A stretch of DNA of 64,000 nt from Salinimonas iocasae (GTDB lineage: Bacteria; Pseudomonadota; Gammaproteobacteria; Enterobacterales; Alteromonadaceae), in NCBI RefSeq assembly GCF_006228385.1, contig NZ_CP039852.1:3116001-3180000 (forward strand). The letters are read 5' to 3'. A model generated the notes under the pieces. That model saw only the letters and a program-made list of their open reading frames with translations. It did no database searches and was not told where the DNA came from. Below, piece after piece: positions 29,289 to 37,795 of the stretch (its first letter is position 1; every line of letters starts with the position of its first letter). Position numbers and translations under genes: made by a program.

Positions 29289-29681
29289 TTAACGCTTTGA
29301 GAATTGCGGACGCTTACGCGCTTTGTGCAGACCCACTTTCTTACGTTCAACACGACGATCGTCACGAGTAACGAAGCCAGCTTTACGTAATGATGGGCGC
29401 AGTGCCTCATCGTAGTCCATAAGTGCACGAGTAAGGCCGTGGCGGATTGCGCCAGCCTGACCGTTTGAACCACCACCTGCAACAGTGATGTAAACGTCAA
29501 ACTTTTCAGTCATTTCTACAAGTTCTAGTGGCTGACGAACAACCATGCACTCGGTTTCACGACCAAAGTACTCATCAAGAGCACGTTTGTTTACTGTGAT
29601 GTTACCTGTACCTGGACGCAGGAACACACGAGCAGTAGAACTTTTGCGGCGGCCAGTGCCGTAGTATTGAGTATCTGCCAT
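29289..29681 (-). CDS. rpsI: 30S ribosomal protein S9
   Basis: S9 is a small-subunit protein whose C-terminal tail reaches the P-site tRNA. The 130-residue sequence matches the family over its length ([32 protein letters not shown]) and ends with the conserved basic tail RKRPQFSKR. It is 12 bases from rplM and cotranscribed with it. Confidence 0.98.
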   Translation of the reverse strand: MADTQYYGTGRRKSSTARVFLRPGTGNITVNKRALDEYFGRETECMVVRQPLELVEMTEKFDVYITVAGGGSNGQAGAIRHGLTRALMDYDEALRPSLRKAGFVTRDDRRVERKKVGLHKARKRPQFSKR

Positions 29682-29693
29682 GTCAGTTGCTCC

Positions 29694-30122
29694 TTAGATG
29701 TCCAAAACTTGTGGTTGCTGTGCTGCGTGAGCGTGTTCGCCACCAGCGTAAACTTTCATTTTACGGAACATTGCACGACCCAGAGGACCTTTTGGCAGCA
29801 TTCCTTTAACTGCTTTCTCAAGCACCATTTCAGGCTTATGAGCAATCAGTTTTTCAAAGTTTGTTTCTTTCAGACCACCTGGGTAACCTGTGTGAGAATA
29901 GTACATCTTGTTCAGTGCTTTATTACCTGTTACAGCAACTTTTTCAGCATTGATAACGATGATGTAGTCACCAGTGTCTACGTGAGGCGTGTACTCTGGC
30001 TTATGCTTACCGCGCAGACGACGCGCAATTTCAGACGCCAGACGGCCTAAAGTTTTGTCTGTGGCATCTACCACATACCAGTCACGTTGTACCGTTTCTG
30101 GCTTAGCAACAAAAGTTTTCAT
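29694..30122 (-). CDS. rplM: 50S ribosomal protein L13
   Basis: L13 is an early assembly protein of the large subunit. The 142-residue sequence has the typical [16 protein letters not shown] and [13 protein letters not shown] blocks. It is the first gene of the rplM-rpsI operon and has a roughly 130-base leader carrying a hairpin. In E. coli L13 represses its own operon through the leader; whether the hairpin here plays that role is unknown. Confidence 0.98.
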   Translation of the reverse strand: MKTFVAKPETVQRDWYVVDATDKTLGRLASEIARRLRGKHKPEYTPHVDTGDYIIVINAEKVAVTGNKALNKMYYSHTGYPGGLKETNFEKLIAHKPEMVLEKAVKGMLPKGPLGRAMFRKMKVYAGGEHAHAAQQPQVLDI

Positions 30123-30214
30123 TTAAATTCACCCGAATAATTTCGTCGTTACTGATTCCATAATTGAAATCACCTAAAATCAATCCGTGAGCCCCTTCGA
30201 GCCTGTTGATTCTT

Positions 30215-30232
30215 CCACCTTCCCAAAGGTGG
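30215..30232 (-). other. Hairpin in the rplM leader
   Basis: CCACCTT and AAGGTGG form a 7-bp stem with a four-base loop, 93-110 bases upstream of rplM and just downstream of its predicted promoter. It is a candidate site for L13 autoregulation or leader processing, by position only. Confidence 0.4.
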
Positions 30233-30253
30233 GTGTAACTGGGCAGGGCGCGA

Positions 30254-30259
30254 ATTATA
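30254..30259 (-). promoter_or_regulatory. -10 element of the rplM-rpsI promoter with GC-rich discriminator
   Basis: On the minus strand a perfect TATAAT is followed by TCGCGCCCTGCCC, a GC-rich discriminator typical of ribosomal promoters repressed by ppGpp. The -35 at 17 bases (TTCGCT) is poor. Start of transcription would be around 30247. Confidence 0.6.
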
Positions 30260-30363
30260 CAGGTTTTGCATAAAAAGCGAACCCTTAAATGCGAAAATTT
30301 AACTGGTAAAGCTTAAAAAAATCGTTAGGGTGTCAAAACTTTCGCAAACAACGGCTTCAGACC

Positions 30364-31356
30364 ATGCATTTAAAGGGATTTTTGCTTTTTGGGTTGCTTC
30401 TAATTACGCCATATTCTTTAGCTGTAATCCCCGAAAATAACGCGGTAAATACTGCGCGCGCCCAACGGTCTGAAATCATCGTTTTCACCAAAGCATTTTC
30501 TGGTGACGACTATGGCAGGTACCACATAGATGTACTGCGCGAAGCGCTGGCGATTACCCGTGATGATAACATCACCGAAACATTACGCCCGCATCCTCTG
30601 GAGCTTACACAGAGCCGGCAAATTAAGCTGTTACAAGCCGATAAGGCTGATGTAATGTGGAGCGTAACCAGCGATGAGCTCGAAACATCGTTAATACCGG
30701 TGCGCTTTCCGTTGTTGCAGGGTTTTGGTGGTCAACGGGTTCTGGCAATCGCCCCCCGGCGACAGGCTTCTCTTCCTGCTACCTTGTCACTGGAACGACT
30801 AAAACAATTCCCTTCGGTTCAGGGCGGGGACTGGCCGGATTACCATATTCTCTCAGCTAATAAGTTCAATGTCGCGGGAGCGCCCTGGAGCAGTTGGTAT
30901 ATGACCATGTATAAAATGGTTGAAAGGGATATGGTGACTTACTTTCCGCGTAACATTATTGAAGTCCACCGGGACCTGGCGCATCATCATTCCCTTCAGG
31001 TGGTGGTAGAGCAGAATCACCTGTTGTCCTACCCCAGCTATGAATATTTTTTTGTTAATCCGTCACGTCCCGAGTTAGCCAAACGGCTGAAGAAAGGCCT
31101 GTTGAAGCTTCTGGCCACCGGACAACTCAAGACGAAGTTTGAAGCTATCCCCGAACACCGTAAAGCCCAACGCGTGCTGAAAGAGCAAAACCGGGTTGTA
31201 CATCGACTGAGCAACCCAATTCTTTCTTACCAGTGGGCATCGCCGCACTGGGCAACAACGCCTGATGCATCATATAAAGAATTCAGTCAGCGTTTTTCTC
31301 AGCCGCTTTCGCATCCTGCCACCACTGTTCCAGCGCCTCAAGATCCATATCGCTGA
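30364..31356 (+). CDS. Periplasmic solute-binding-like protein
   Basis: The 330-residue precursor has a Sec signal peptide (MHLKGFLLFGLLLITPYSLA) and the look of an extracellular solute-binding protein (SBP_bac_3-like): DYGRYHIDVLREAL near the start, a QADKADVMWSVTSDEL block, and a C-terminal helix with AKRLKKGLLKLLATGQL. The ligand is unknown, and no permease or ATPase gene is adjacent, so it may be an orphan receptor. The ribosome-binding site is weak. Its last 24 codons overlap the end of the convergent mazG gene by 74 bases. Confidence 0.75.
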   Translation: MHLKGFLLFGLLLITPYSLAVIPENNAVNTARAQRSEIIVFTKAFSGDDYGRYHIDVLREALAITRDDNITETLRPHPLELTQSRQIKLLQADKADVMWSVTSDELETSLIPVRFPLLQGFGGQRVLAIAPRRQASLPATLSLERLKQFPSVQGGDWPDYHILSANKFNVAGAPWSSWYMTMYKMVERDMVTYFPRNIIEVHRDLAHHHSLQVVVEQNHLLSYPSYEYFFVNPSRPELAKRLKKGLLKLLATGQLKTKFEAIPEHRKAQRVLKEQNRVVHRLSNPILSYQWASPHWATTPDASYKEFSQRFSQPLSHPATTVPAPQDPYR

Positions 31357-32104
31357 GTGACAGCTTCTGTTCAGTAGCGCGTTTTTCAATAAACCTGAAT
31401 CGCGCAGTAAATTTGTGACTGGCTTTGCGTAGCGCGGTATCCGCATCTACGTTGCAGTGCCTGGCAAGATTGACCATCGCAAACAATGCGTCCCCAATTT
31501 CTTCTTCCACGCGTTGCTCACAAAGCTGACGGGCGTTAACCTCAGCCTCAATCTCATCAATCTCTTCGCGAACTTTATCAATAACAGGTGCAATGGTGTG
31601 CCAGTCAAACCCTACCCTGGCGCATTGTTTCTGTACTTTTTGTGCCAGCTTCAGTGCCGGTAGGCCTGATGGTACAGCATCAAAAATACTGTCGTCAGCC
31701 CCAACGCTTTTTTTCTCGGTCGCTTTAATTGCCTCCCACTGCGCCTCTAAGTCCTTTTCATCCACCTGCGTATCGCCAAACACATGCGGGTGACGGCGGG
31801 TCATTTTATCGCAGATAGCGCTGGCGACAGACTCGAAGTCAAACTCACCATTTTCTTTGGCTATCTGGCTGTAAAAGACAATTTGAAACAGCAGGTCCCC
31901 CAGCTCTTGGCGCACAGCCTCACTATCATTGCTGGCAATTGCATCTGCTACCTCATAGGCTTCTTCGATGGTGTACCGCGTCAGCGAAGCCATCGTTTGC
32001 TTTTTGTCCCACGGGCAGCCATCCGGAGAACGAAGCCTCTCCATGATATTCAGCAATCGATTCAGCTGCGTATTATCTGGCTCACTGTGTTTTTCGTTGT
32101 ACAT
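31283..32104 (-). CDS. mazG: Nucleoside triphosphate pyrophosphohydrolase MazG
   Basis: MazG hydrolyses NTPs and dNTPs to monophosphates and is linked to lowering ppGpp and to house-cleaning of damaged nucleotides. The 273-residue protein has two MazG domains; the first holds the metal-binding pattern CPWDKKQT, EEAYEVADAI and ELGDLLFQIVF, the second EIDEIEAEV and EEIGDALFAMVNL. Its start lies 23 bases inside the end of relA, so the two are translationally linked. The 3' end overlaps the convergent solute-binding-like gene. Confidence 0.95.
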   Translation of the reverse strand: MYNEKHSEPDNTQLNRLLNIMERLRSPDGCPWDKKQTMASLTRYTIEEAYEVADAIASNDSEAVRQELGDLLFQIVFYSQIAKENGEFDFESVASAICDKMTRRHPHVFGDTQVDEKDLEAQWEAIKATEKKSVGADDSIFDAVPSGLPALKLAQKVQKQCARVGFDWHTIAPVIDKVREEIDEIEAEVNARQLCEQRVEEEIGDALFAMVNLARHCNVDADTALRKASHKFTARFRFIEKRATEQKLSLSDMDLEALEQWWQDAKAAEKNAD

Positions 32105-34256
32105 CCGTGATCCCTTTTAACTGGCGCAACCGCGTCATCACCCGGGTGAGCGCTTCCAGCGTTTTAACTTCCACTGATATATCGATGGTTGCAGTCTGCC
32201 GGGGCTTATCACTGGCACTGTTAACACTCAGCAATGCGACATTTTCGTTAGCCAGCACGGTGGTAATATCTCGCAGCATCCCATCTCTGTCGGCGCAAAA
32301 GATAATAAGCATGGCTTCAAAGCCAACTTCCAGTGCATCTGACCAGTTCACTTCAATCAGTCGCTCCGGATGCTGTTCACTTAAATTCTGCAATTGGTCA
32401 CAGGCTGTCTTATGCACACTAACGCCCCTTCCCTGCGTGATATAACCCACGATGTCGTCGCCGGGTACCGGTTTACAGCAATTTGCCAACTGACTCATCA
32501 GGTGCCCTACACCTTCAACAACCACGGTATCGCTCTTTCCTTTTGAGCCTGCACTACGCCGGGTTTTGAGTTTAGGACTGATTTGAGGCTCGGGTTCAGG
32601 TGGGTTCAGTTGCTGCTGCAAATAGTGCACAACAGACATAACCCGAACGTCACCTGCGCCTATTGCAGCATGTAAATCTTCCAGGTGTTGCAGGTTAAAC
32701 TTTTTAGTCGCCTGTGAAGCCATCTTCAATGGCACGGCCGCGCGGTGCAACTCGCGCTCAAGCAACTCTTTTCCTGCCTGCTGGTTTTTCTCTTTATCCT
32801 GCTTTTTGAAGAAAGAGTGGATGGTCGCCCTGGCTCGGGAGGAGTGCACATACCCCAGCCCCGGGTGCATCCAGTCGCGACTGGGATTCAGTGCCTTACC
32901 AGTGTGCACTTCAACCTGATCACCGCTTTGCAATTGATAGGTAAACGGCACAATGCGCCCGTTTACTTTGGCACCAATACACCGATGGCCAACGTTACTG
33001 TGAATATAATAAGCAAAGTCCAACGGCGTTGAGCCCTGGGGCAGGTCTATAACATCGCCTTTTGGCGTAAACACGTAGACCCGGTCGTCAAAGACCTGGC
33101 TTCGCAGTTCTTCCACCAAATCACCGGACTCGGCGACCTCTTCCTGCCACAGCAGAATTTTACGCAACCAGTTGATGCGATCTTCAGACCCACTTCCTTT
33201 GCCACTGCCTCCCTCTTTATACTTCCAGTGGGCAGCAACCCCCAGCTCTGCATCCTGATGCATTTGCTGGGTGCGGATTTGAATTTCAACCGGTTTGCCC
33301 TCTGGGCCAACAATAACAGTGTGAATTGACTGGTAACCGTTAGCCTTGGGTGTAGCGATATAATCGTCAAACTCTTTGGGGATGTGCTTGTATTTTGCGT
33401 GAACAACACCCAGCGCAGCGTAACAATCCTGTAAGCGGTCGGCAATTATTCGCAGGGCCCGGATGTCAAATAACTGCTCAAACGTAAGGCGCTTTTTCTG
33501 CATTTTCTTCCAGATAGAAAAAATATGCTTTGGCCGCCCATACACCTCGGCCTTGATACCCTGCTCGTCCACCAGCGACTGAAGCTCATCAACGATGTTA
33601 TCAATATACTGTGCCCGCGCTTTACGCTTACCATCGAGCTGTTTGGCAATTTGCTTGTAAGTTACAGGGTGCAGGTATCTGAACGCCAGATCTTCAAGCT
33701 CCCACTTCAACTGACCGATACCCAGACGGTTCGCCAGCGGTGCGTAAATTGTCGCGCACTCACGGGCAACCATGACCCGTGTTTCCTCGTCGGCCTTTTT
33801 AACCTGCTGCAGCGCGCAAATACGTTCAGCCATCTTGATGACCACAGCACGCACGTCCTCAACCATCGCCAGTAACATGCGCCTGATACTGTCGATATGC
33901 TGTTCGTCGGGTACCTGCTTCATGCCTGAACGACGTGAGTGTAATGCTTTAATCGCATCCATCTTTCTCACACCGGTAATCAGCTGTTCTACCTGGGCAC
34001 CGAACTGTATTTTGATCTGCTCTTCATCTAATGCATGCTGTTCGCAGTAGGGCAGCACCAACGCCGCTTGCAGCGTATCATCATCCATGTTGAGCTGCGC
34101 CAGGATTTCGACCATTTCCTGCCCCACTAACAAGCGTTCGGGGGCACTGGAGATCTCGCGAAGTTTCTGCTTTGTTTGTTCTGTTAGCGCCAGGCTGTCC
34201 AGCCACATCTCAAAGGGCGGACGCGTAGCCTCATGTACTTTCCGTGTTGATACCAT
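32082..34256 (-). CDS. relA: ppGpp synthetase RelA
   Basis: RelA makes (p)ppGpp from GTP or GDP and ATP on ribosomes with uncharged tRNA. The 724-residue protein has a degenerate N-terminal hydrolase domain without the HD motif, an active synthetase domain (YGRPKHIFSIWKKM, the catalytic EFDDY, and GYQSIHTVIVGPEGKPVEIQIRT), a TGS domain (VFTPKGDVIDLPQGSTPLDFAYYIH), a zinc-finger-like region (LANCCKPVPGDD) and a C-terminal ACT domain. The missing HD hydrolase motif fits RelA rather than SpoT. It precedes mazG directly, without the mazEF toxin-antitoxin pair found between them in E. coli. Confidence 0.96.
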   Translation of the reverse strand: MVSTRKVHEATRPPFEMWLDSLALTEQTKQKLREISSAPERLLVGQEMVEILAQLNMDDDTLQAALVLPYCEQHALDEEQIKIQFGAQVEQLITGVRKMDAIKALHSRRSGMKQVPDEQHIDSIRRMLLAMVEDVRAVVIKMAERICALQQVKKADEETRVMVARECATIYAPLANRLGIGQLKWELEDLAFRYLHPVTYKQIAKQLDGKRKARAQYIDNIVDELQSLVDEQGIKAEVYGRPKHIFSIWKKMQKKRLTFEQLFDIRALRIIADRLQDCYAALGVVHAKYKHIPKEFDDYIATPKANGYQSIHTVIVGPEGKPVEIQIRTQQMHQDAELGVAAHWKYKEGGSGKGSGSEDRINWLRKILLWQEEVAESGDLVEELRSQVFDDRVYVFTPKGDVIDLPQGSTPLDFAYYIHSNVGHRCIGAKVNGRIVPFTYQLQSGDQVEVHTGKALNPSRDWMHPGLGYVHSSRARATIHSFFKKQDKEKNQQAGKELLERELHRAAVPLKMASQATKKFNLQHLEDLHAAIGAGDVRVMSVVHYLQQQLNPPEPEPQISPKLKTRRSAGSKGKSDTVVVEGVGHLMSQLANCCKPVPGDDIVGYITQGRGVSVHKTACDQLQNLSEQHPERLIEVNWSDALEVGFEAMLIIFCADRDGMLRDITTVLANENVALLSVNSASDKPRQTATIDISVEVKTLEALTRVMTRLRQLKGITDVQRKTQ

Positions 34257-34278
34257 TGCTTACCAACTCGCTGAATTA

Positions 34279-35610
34279 TTAGTATGTTGCATGTGAGAAT
34301 AACGCCATGACTTCAAGGTGACGGGTATAAGGAAACATCTCAATCAAGCCGATTTTTTCAATGTTATAGCCTGCGTCAAGAAGAATTCTGGCATCACGGG
34401 TAAAGCTGTTTGGATTGCAAGAAACATACAAAACCTGTTTTGTTTTAGCCTGGCTGACCTGTCTGCATACCTCTGCCGCGCCTTCCCGGGAAGGGTCCAG
34501 CAATATTTTGGTAACTTCATGCCCCAACGCATTTTGCACGCTGGCAGCGTCATTCAAATCCAGGTGCTGCCATGAGACATTTTCAATGCCTTGTTGTTGT
34601 GCGGCGGCCTGCCCTTTTTGCACCATCGCTGCCACACCTTCTACGGCGTAAACATGTCCGGCATGGCTGGCCAGAGGAAAGCTCAAATTTCCTAACCCCG
34701 CAAACCAGTCGGCCACGGTGTCATCCCTGTCCGGAGCAAGCCAGCTAATCGCCTGCGCCACCATCTTCTCATTAACTTGTGCATTAACCTGTACGAAATC
34801 ATCCGGTGTCGGGGTTAAATAAAATTCTCCGCCGGTTTTACAGATAAGCGTAGCCTCGCGGTGCAGGGTTTCAAAGTCTCCGCTCATATTTTCAATAACA
34901 ACGTTGACCTTTTCACTAATCGCAAATTGCGTAAGAGCCTGACGAAAAGTAAGCGGTAAATCACGCGTAGCTTTAAGCGTAAACTCTGTCACATTGTCGC
35001 CGGATAATGCCTGAATATGACCGATATGCTGTATTGCCGGAAATGATGTCAGTACTTCGCGCAGCGCAGGCATGACTTCCTGTAGCTTGCGCTCAAGTAC
35101 CGGACAGGTCTGAATATCAACAATAGCCTTGCTGTTGTTTTGCCTGAAACCGATTTTTACCGCATTGGGATTACGGGCATCTATGGCAAACCGGGCCTTT
35201 CTGCGATAGGTGGGACGCGTTCCGATAATCGCAGGTTGCCAGGGCAAATCGGTGATATTCAGGTGATGCGCCCAATAATCGCTCATGGCATCTTGTCGCT
35301 CACTAAGGGCGTCATCGGCACTAATATGCTGAAGCTGGCAGCCGCCACACTTTGCATAATAGGGACAAAACGGATCGACGCGAAGCGGGCCTGGTTTAAC
35401 CACCCGTTCAGTTACCGCCTTGCTCACCTGCTTCTGACTGCTGGTCACTTTAACCTTCACCTGCTCGCCAGGCAGCGCGCCTTCAACGAACATAATAGGT
35501 TTTTGGGAACGACTGACCCCGACACCATGCATATCCAGGCTTTCCACTGTCACTGTTTTAACTGTGCTGCCTTTACGTGCCTTTTTGGCAGGTTTATAAA
35601 AACTGACCAT
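34279..35610 (-). CDS. rlmD: 23S rRNA (uracil-1939-C5)-methyltransferase RlmD
   Basis: RlmD methylates U1939 of 23S rRNA using SAM. The 443-residue protein has an N-terminal TRAM domain, an iron-sulphur cluster motif with the CPYYAKCGGCQLQH cysteines, a Rossmann methyltransferase domain (VADWFAGLGNLSFPLA) and the catalytic cysteine in LYVSCNPNSFTRDA. In E. coli rlmD (rumA) is also next to relA. Confidence 0.94.
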   Translation of the reverse strand: MVSFYKPAKKARKGSTVKTVTVESLDMHGVGVSRSQKPIMFVEGALPGEQVKVKVTSSQKQVSKAVTERVVKPGPLRVDPFCPYYAKCGGCQLQHISADDALSERQDAMSDYWAHHLNITDLPWQPAIIGTRPTYRRKARFAIDARNPNAVKIGFRQNNSKAIVDIQTCPVLERKLQEVMPALREVLTSFPAIQHIGHIQALSGDNVTEFTLKATRDLPLTFRQALTQFAISEKVNVVIENMSGDFETLHREATLICKTGGEFYLTPTPDDFVQVNAQVNEKMVAQAISWLAPDRDDTVADWFAGLGNLSFPLASHAGHVYAVEGVAAMVQKGQAAAQQQGIENVSWQHLDLNDAASVQNALGHEVTKILLDPSREGAAEVCRQVSQAKTKQVLYVSCNPNSFTRDARILLDAGYNIEKIGLIEMFPYTRHLEVMALFSHATY

Positions 35611-35625
35611 AATTGCCCTGTATAT

Positions 35626-36003
35626 TTAGCCTTCAATAATTACGGTCGCCACCGCATAGTGTTTTTCATCGGAGATGGACAGGTAACAACTGCGCGCCTT
35701 TTTTTCCTCAAAAACGCTCAGCGCTCCCTGGGAAAACGTCAGGTACGGCGCGCCGTTCTCGTCGTTGTCAACGTGCATATGTTGCCACGATACACCTCGT
35801 CCGATCCCGGTTTGTAAGGCTTTAGCCGCAGCTTCTTTGGCGGCAAATCGCTTGGCCAGATAACGCACAGGTTCAGCATGGTGCTCATACTGTGCTTGCT
35901 CTGCGTGGGTAAGAATACGCTGCACAAACCTGGGTTGCCGACTTACGGTTTCTTCAATGCGGGCGATTTCAACAATGTCGGTGCCTAAGCCAATAATAGC
36001 CAT
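35626..36003 (-). CDS. acpS: Holo-[acyl-carrier-protein] synthase AcpS
   Basis: AcpS transfers 4'-phosphopantetheine from CoA to acyl carrier protein. The 125-residue protein has both family motifs: GTDIVEIARIE near the N-terminus with the metal-binding Asp, and KRFAAKEAAAKAL. Its start overlaps the pdxJ stop (TAATG), the same pdxJ-acpS pairing as in E. coli. Confidence 0.96.
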   Translation of the reverse strand: MAIIGLGTDIVEIARIEETVSRQPRFVQRILTHAEQAQYEHHAEPVRYLAKRFAAKEAAAKALQTGIGRGVSWQHMHVDNDENGAPYLTFSQGALSVFEEKKARSCYLSISDEKHYAVATVIIEG

Positions 36004-36752
36004 TAACGCAGTGCCATGGTGGTCGCTCTGGCCTCCTGCATAAGCGCTCGCATGTCTGCAACTGCTTTGTGCAAACCATCAAATGCTGCACGGGCAATAA
36101 TTGCATGGCCAATATTCAGTTCAATCACTTCAGGAATGGCCGCTATCGCTTTAACATTATGGTAGTGCAGGCCATGGCCGGCGTTCACTCTGATGCCCGC
36201 CTGATGCGCATACTCTATGCCGGCTTTAAGCCGCGTCAGCTCATTATGCACCTGCGCCTCATTCGTCGCTTCAGCATACTGGCCGGTATGAATTTCTATA
36301 TAGGGTGCCCCGCACTCCAGTGCTGCATCTATCTGTGCCCTATCAGCATCAATAAATAACGAAACAGCGATACCAGCCTCTTTCAGGCGGCTACAGGCAG
36401 CCTTTGTCTGCGCCAGATTACCGGCGACATCAAGTCCGCCTTCTGTGGTCAGCTCCTGACGCTTTTCTGGTACCAGACAACAAAAAGCAGGCTGGGTTTT
36501 CTCAGCAATCGCCAGCATTTCATCGGTTAGCGCCATCTCAAGATTAAGGCGGGTGTTGATAGTTTGCGCCAGTAACGCCACGTCTCTGTCTTTAATGTGA
36601 CGGCGATCTTCGCGTAAGTGAACTGTGATACCGTCTGCGCCCGCGCGTTCTGCGATATCCGCCGCATGTACAGGGTCAGGATAGCTGGTGCCTCGCGCAT
36701 TTCTCAGCGTAGCAATATGATCAATGTTCACGCCCAGTAAAATGTCACTCAT
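36003..36752 (-). CDS. pdxJ: Pyridoxine 5'-phosphate synthase PdxJ
   Basis: PdxJ condenses 1-deoxyxylulose 5-phosphate with the product of PdxA to make pyridoxine 5'-phosphate. The 249-residue TIM barrel has the opening [17 protein letters not shown], the block [16 protein letters not shown] and GHGLHYHNV. pdxA occurs in the lptD cluster at about 46 kb, so both halves of this step are in the window. Confidence 0.96.
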   Translation of the reverse strand: MSDILLGVNIDHIATLRNARGTSYPDPVHAADIAERAGADGITVHLREDRRHIKDRDVALLAQTINTRLNLEMALTDEMLAIAEKTQPAFCCLVPEKRQELTTEGGLDVAGNLAQTKAACSRLKEAGIAVSLFIDADRAQIDAALECGAPYIEIHTGQYAEATNEAQVHNELTRLKAGIEYAHQAGIRVNAGHGLHYHNVKAIAAIPEVIELNIGHAIIARAAFDGLHKAVADMRALMQEARATTMALR

Positions 36753-36818
36753 AACGTCTTTTCCGATGCCATAAATTAAAGCAGCAGTGTAACGAAAAAA
36801 GTCGCGCGGCGGCAGGGT

Positions 36819-37514
36819 TTAACGAAATAATTCGCGGCTTTTGAGCGGCTTATCCCCTAACAGCAGGTGAAGTGCCTGTCGGGTGATAATTTTAGCGGTT
36901 TTGCGTGCTGCCTGGGTCCAGTTTCCCTCAGTCATATCAATAAGGCCCTGTCCGGGAAAGCGTCCTCGCTGAATATGCGCCGGTGCGGCCATGACGCCTT
37001 GCTCTGCTACAAAGATGTACCATTGATCACTTTGTACCGGCTGGTCGCTGGCGGCGTCATTCAGCCAATCCGGCAAAAGCCCCATTTCTTCCAGCAGCGC
37101 AAACTCAAATTGACGTAATACCACATCTTCCATTTGGTGTTGCTCGCTCAGCAATCCCAGTGCCTGCTGGTAATGCGTAAATAGTGCTTCACTGGCCAGC
37201 CCTGCTGGCATTACGCGGTTAATCAGTTCATTAAGATACATGGCACAAAATAGTGCCTTGCCGGCCAATCGGTGTGATGGGCCGCCGCTTTCAATCTGAT
37301 TAAGGTTTCTTAGTTCTGACTTGCCAGATAGCTGAATACGAACTGGCCCGAAGGGTTGTAAAAGACTTTTGCGATCCGACTTACTGTTTTTGACGCCCTT
37401 TGCCACCGCCGACACCCGCCCTCCGGAGAGCGTGAAAAAATCAACCAGATAACTGGTTTCCCGGTACGAACGACGGTGTAATACATATGCATCCAGCCAA
37501 AGCGCTTCAGGCAT
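36819..37514 (-). CDS. recO: DNA repair protein RecO
   Basis: RecO helps load RecA onto SSB-coated single-stranded DNA in the RecFOR gap-repair pathway. The 231-residue protein has the N-terminal OB-fold (AYVLHRRSYRETSYLVDFFT) and the helical C-terminal domain. No zinc-finger cysteines are evident, as in E. coli RecO. It follows the small recJ-linked gene by five bases and precedes pdxJ after a 66-base gap. Confidence 0.93.
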   Translation of the reverse strand: MPEALWLDAYVLHRRSYRETSYLVDFFTLSGGRVSAVAKGVKNSKSDRKSLLQPFGPVRIQLSGKSELRNLNQIESGGPSHRLAGKALFCAMYLNELINRVMPAGLASEALFTHYQQALGLLSEQHQMEDVVLRQFEFALLEEMGLLPDWLNDAASDQPVQSDQWYIFVAEQGVMAAPAHIQRGRFPGQGLIDMTEGNWTQAARKTAKIITRQALHLLLGDKPLKSRELFR

Positions 37515-37519
37515 CGATT

Positions 37520-37795
37520 TCAGGCTCGCTTTATACGTACAACTTTCATTTGCTCAAACTCAATACCGGCTACCGTTTCTTCGTAACGGTAGTAAGTCAG
37601 GTTTACGGTGGCCCCTTTTAGTGAACGGTAGTTACCTTTTCGCCGGAATATAAATGGCACATCATATCCTTCCAGCATTATCGTATGACGTATCCATTCC
37701 CCCTCTTCGCGCTGTACATGCGACACCGCTTTTACGCCCTCACTGTGAATCAGGCTGGTATGTTTATCGGTAAGCGCTTTGGGATCAGTTTTCAT
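37520..37795 (-). CDS. Conserved small protein of unknown function between recJ and recO
   Basis: I do not recognise this 91-residue basic protein. The chosen ATG gives MKTDPKALTDKH and is preceded by CAGGAG about ten bases upstream; it overlaps the recJ stop by 11 bases, and recO follows after five bases. The sequence is a compact mix of beta-like segments (HTIMLEGYDVPFIFRRKG, ATVNLTYYRYEET) and ends in KVVRIKRA, with no signal peptide or membrane helix. Packing between two recombination genes argues for a real, cotranslated gene. A role in DNA repair is only an inference from position. Confidence 0.75.
   Translation of the reverse strand: MKTDPKALTDKHTSLIHSEGVKAVSHVQREEGEWIRHTIMLEGYDVPFIFRRKGNYRSLKGATVNLTYYRYEETVAGIEFEQMKVVRIKRA

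Noticed and set aside
35140..35817. 225-codon plus-strand frame across rlmD and acpS
   Set aside because: Antisense to two well-supported genes with intact motifs; no start signal.
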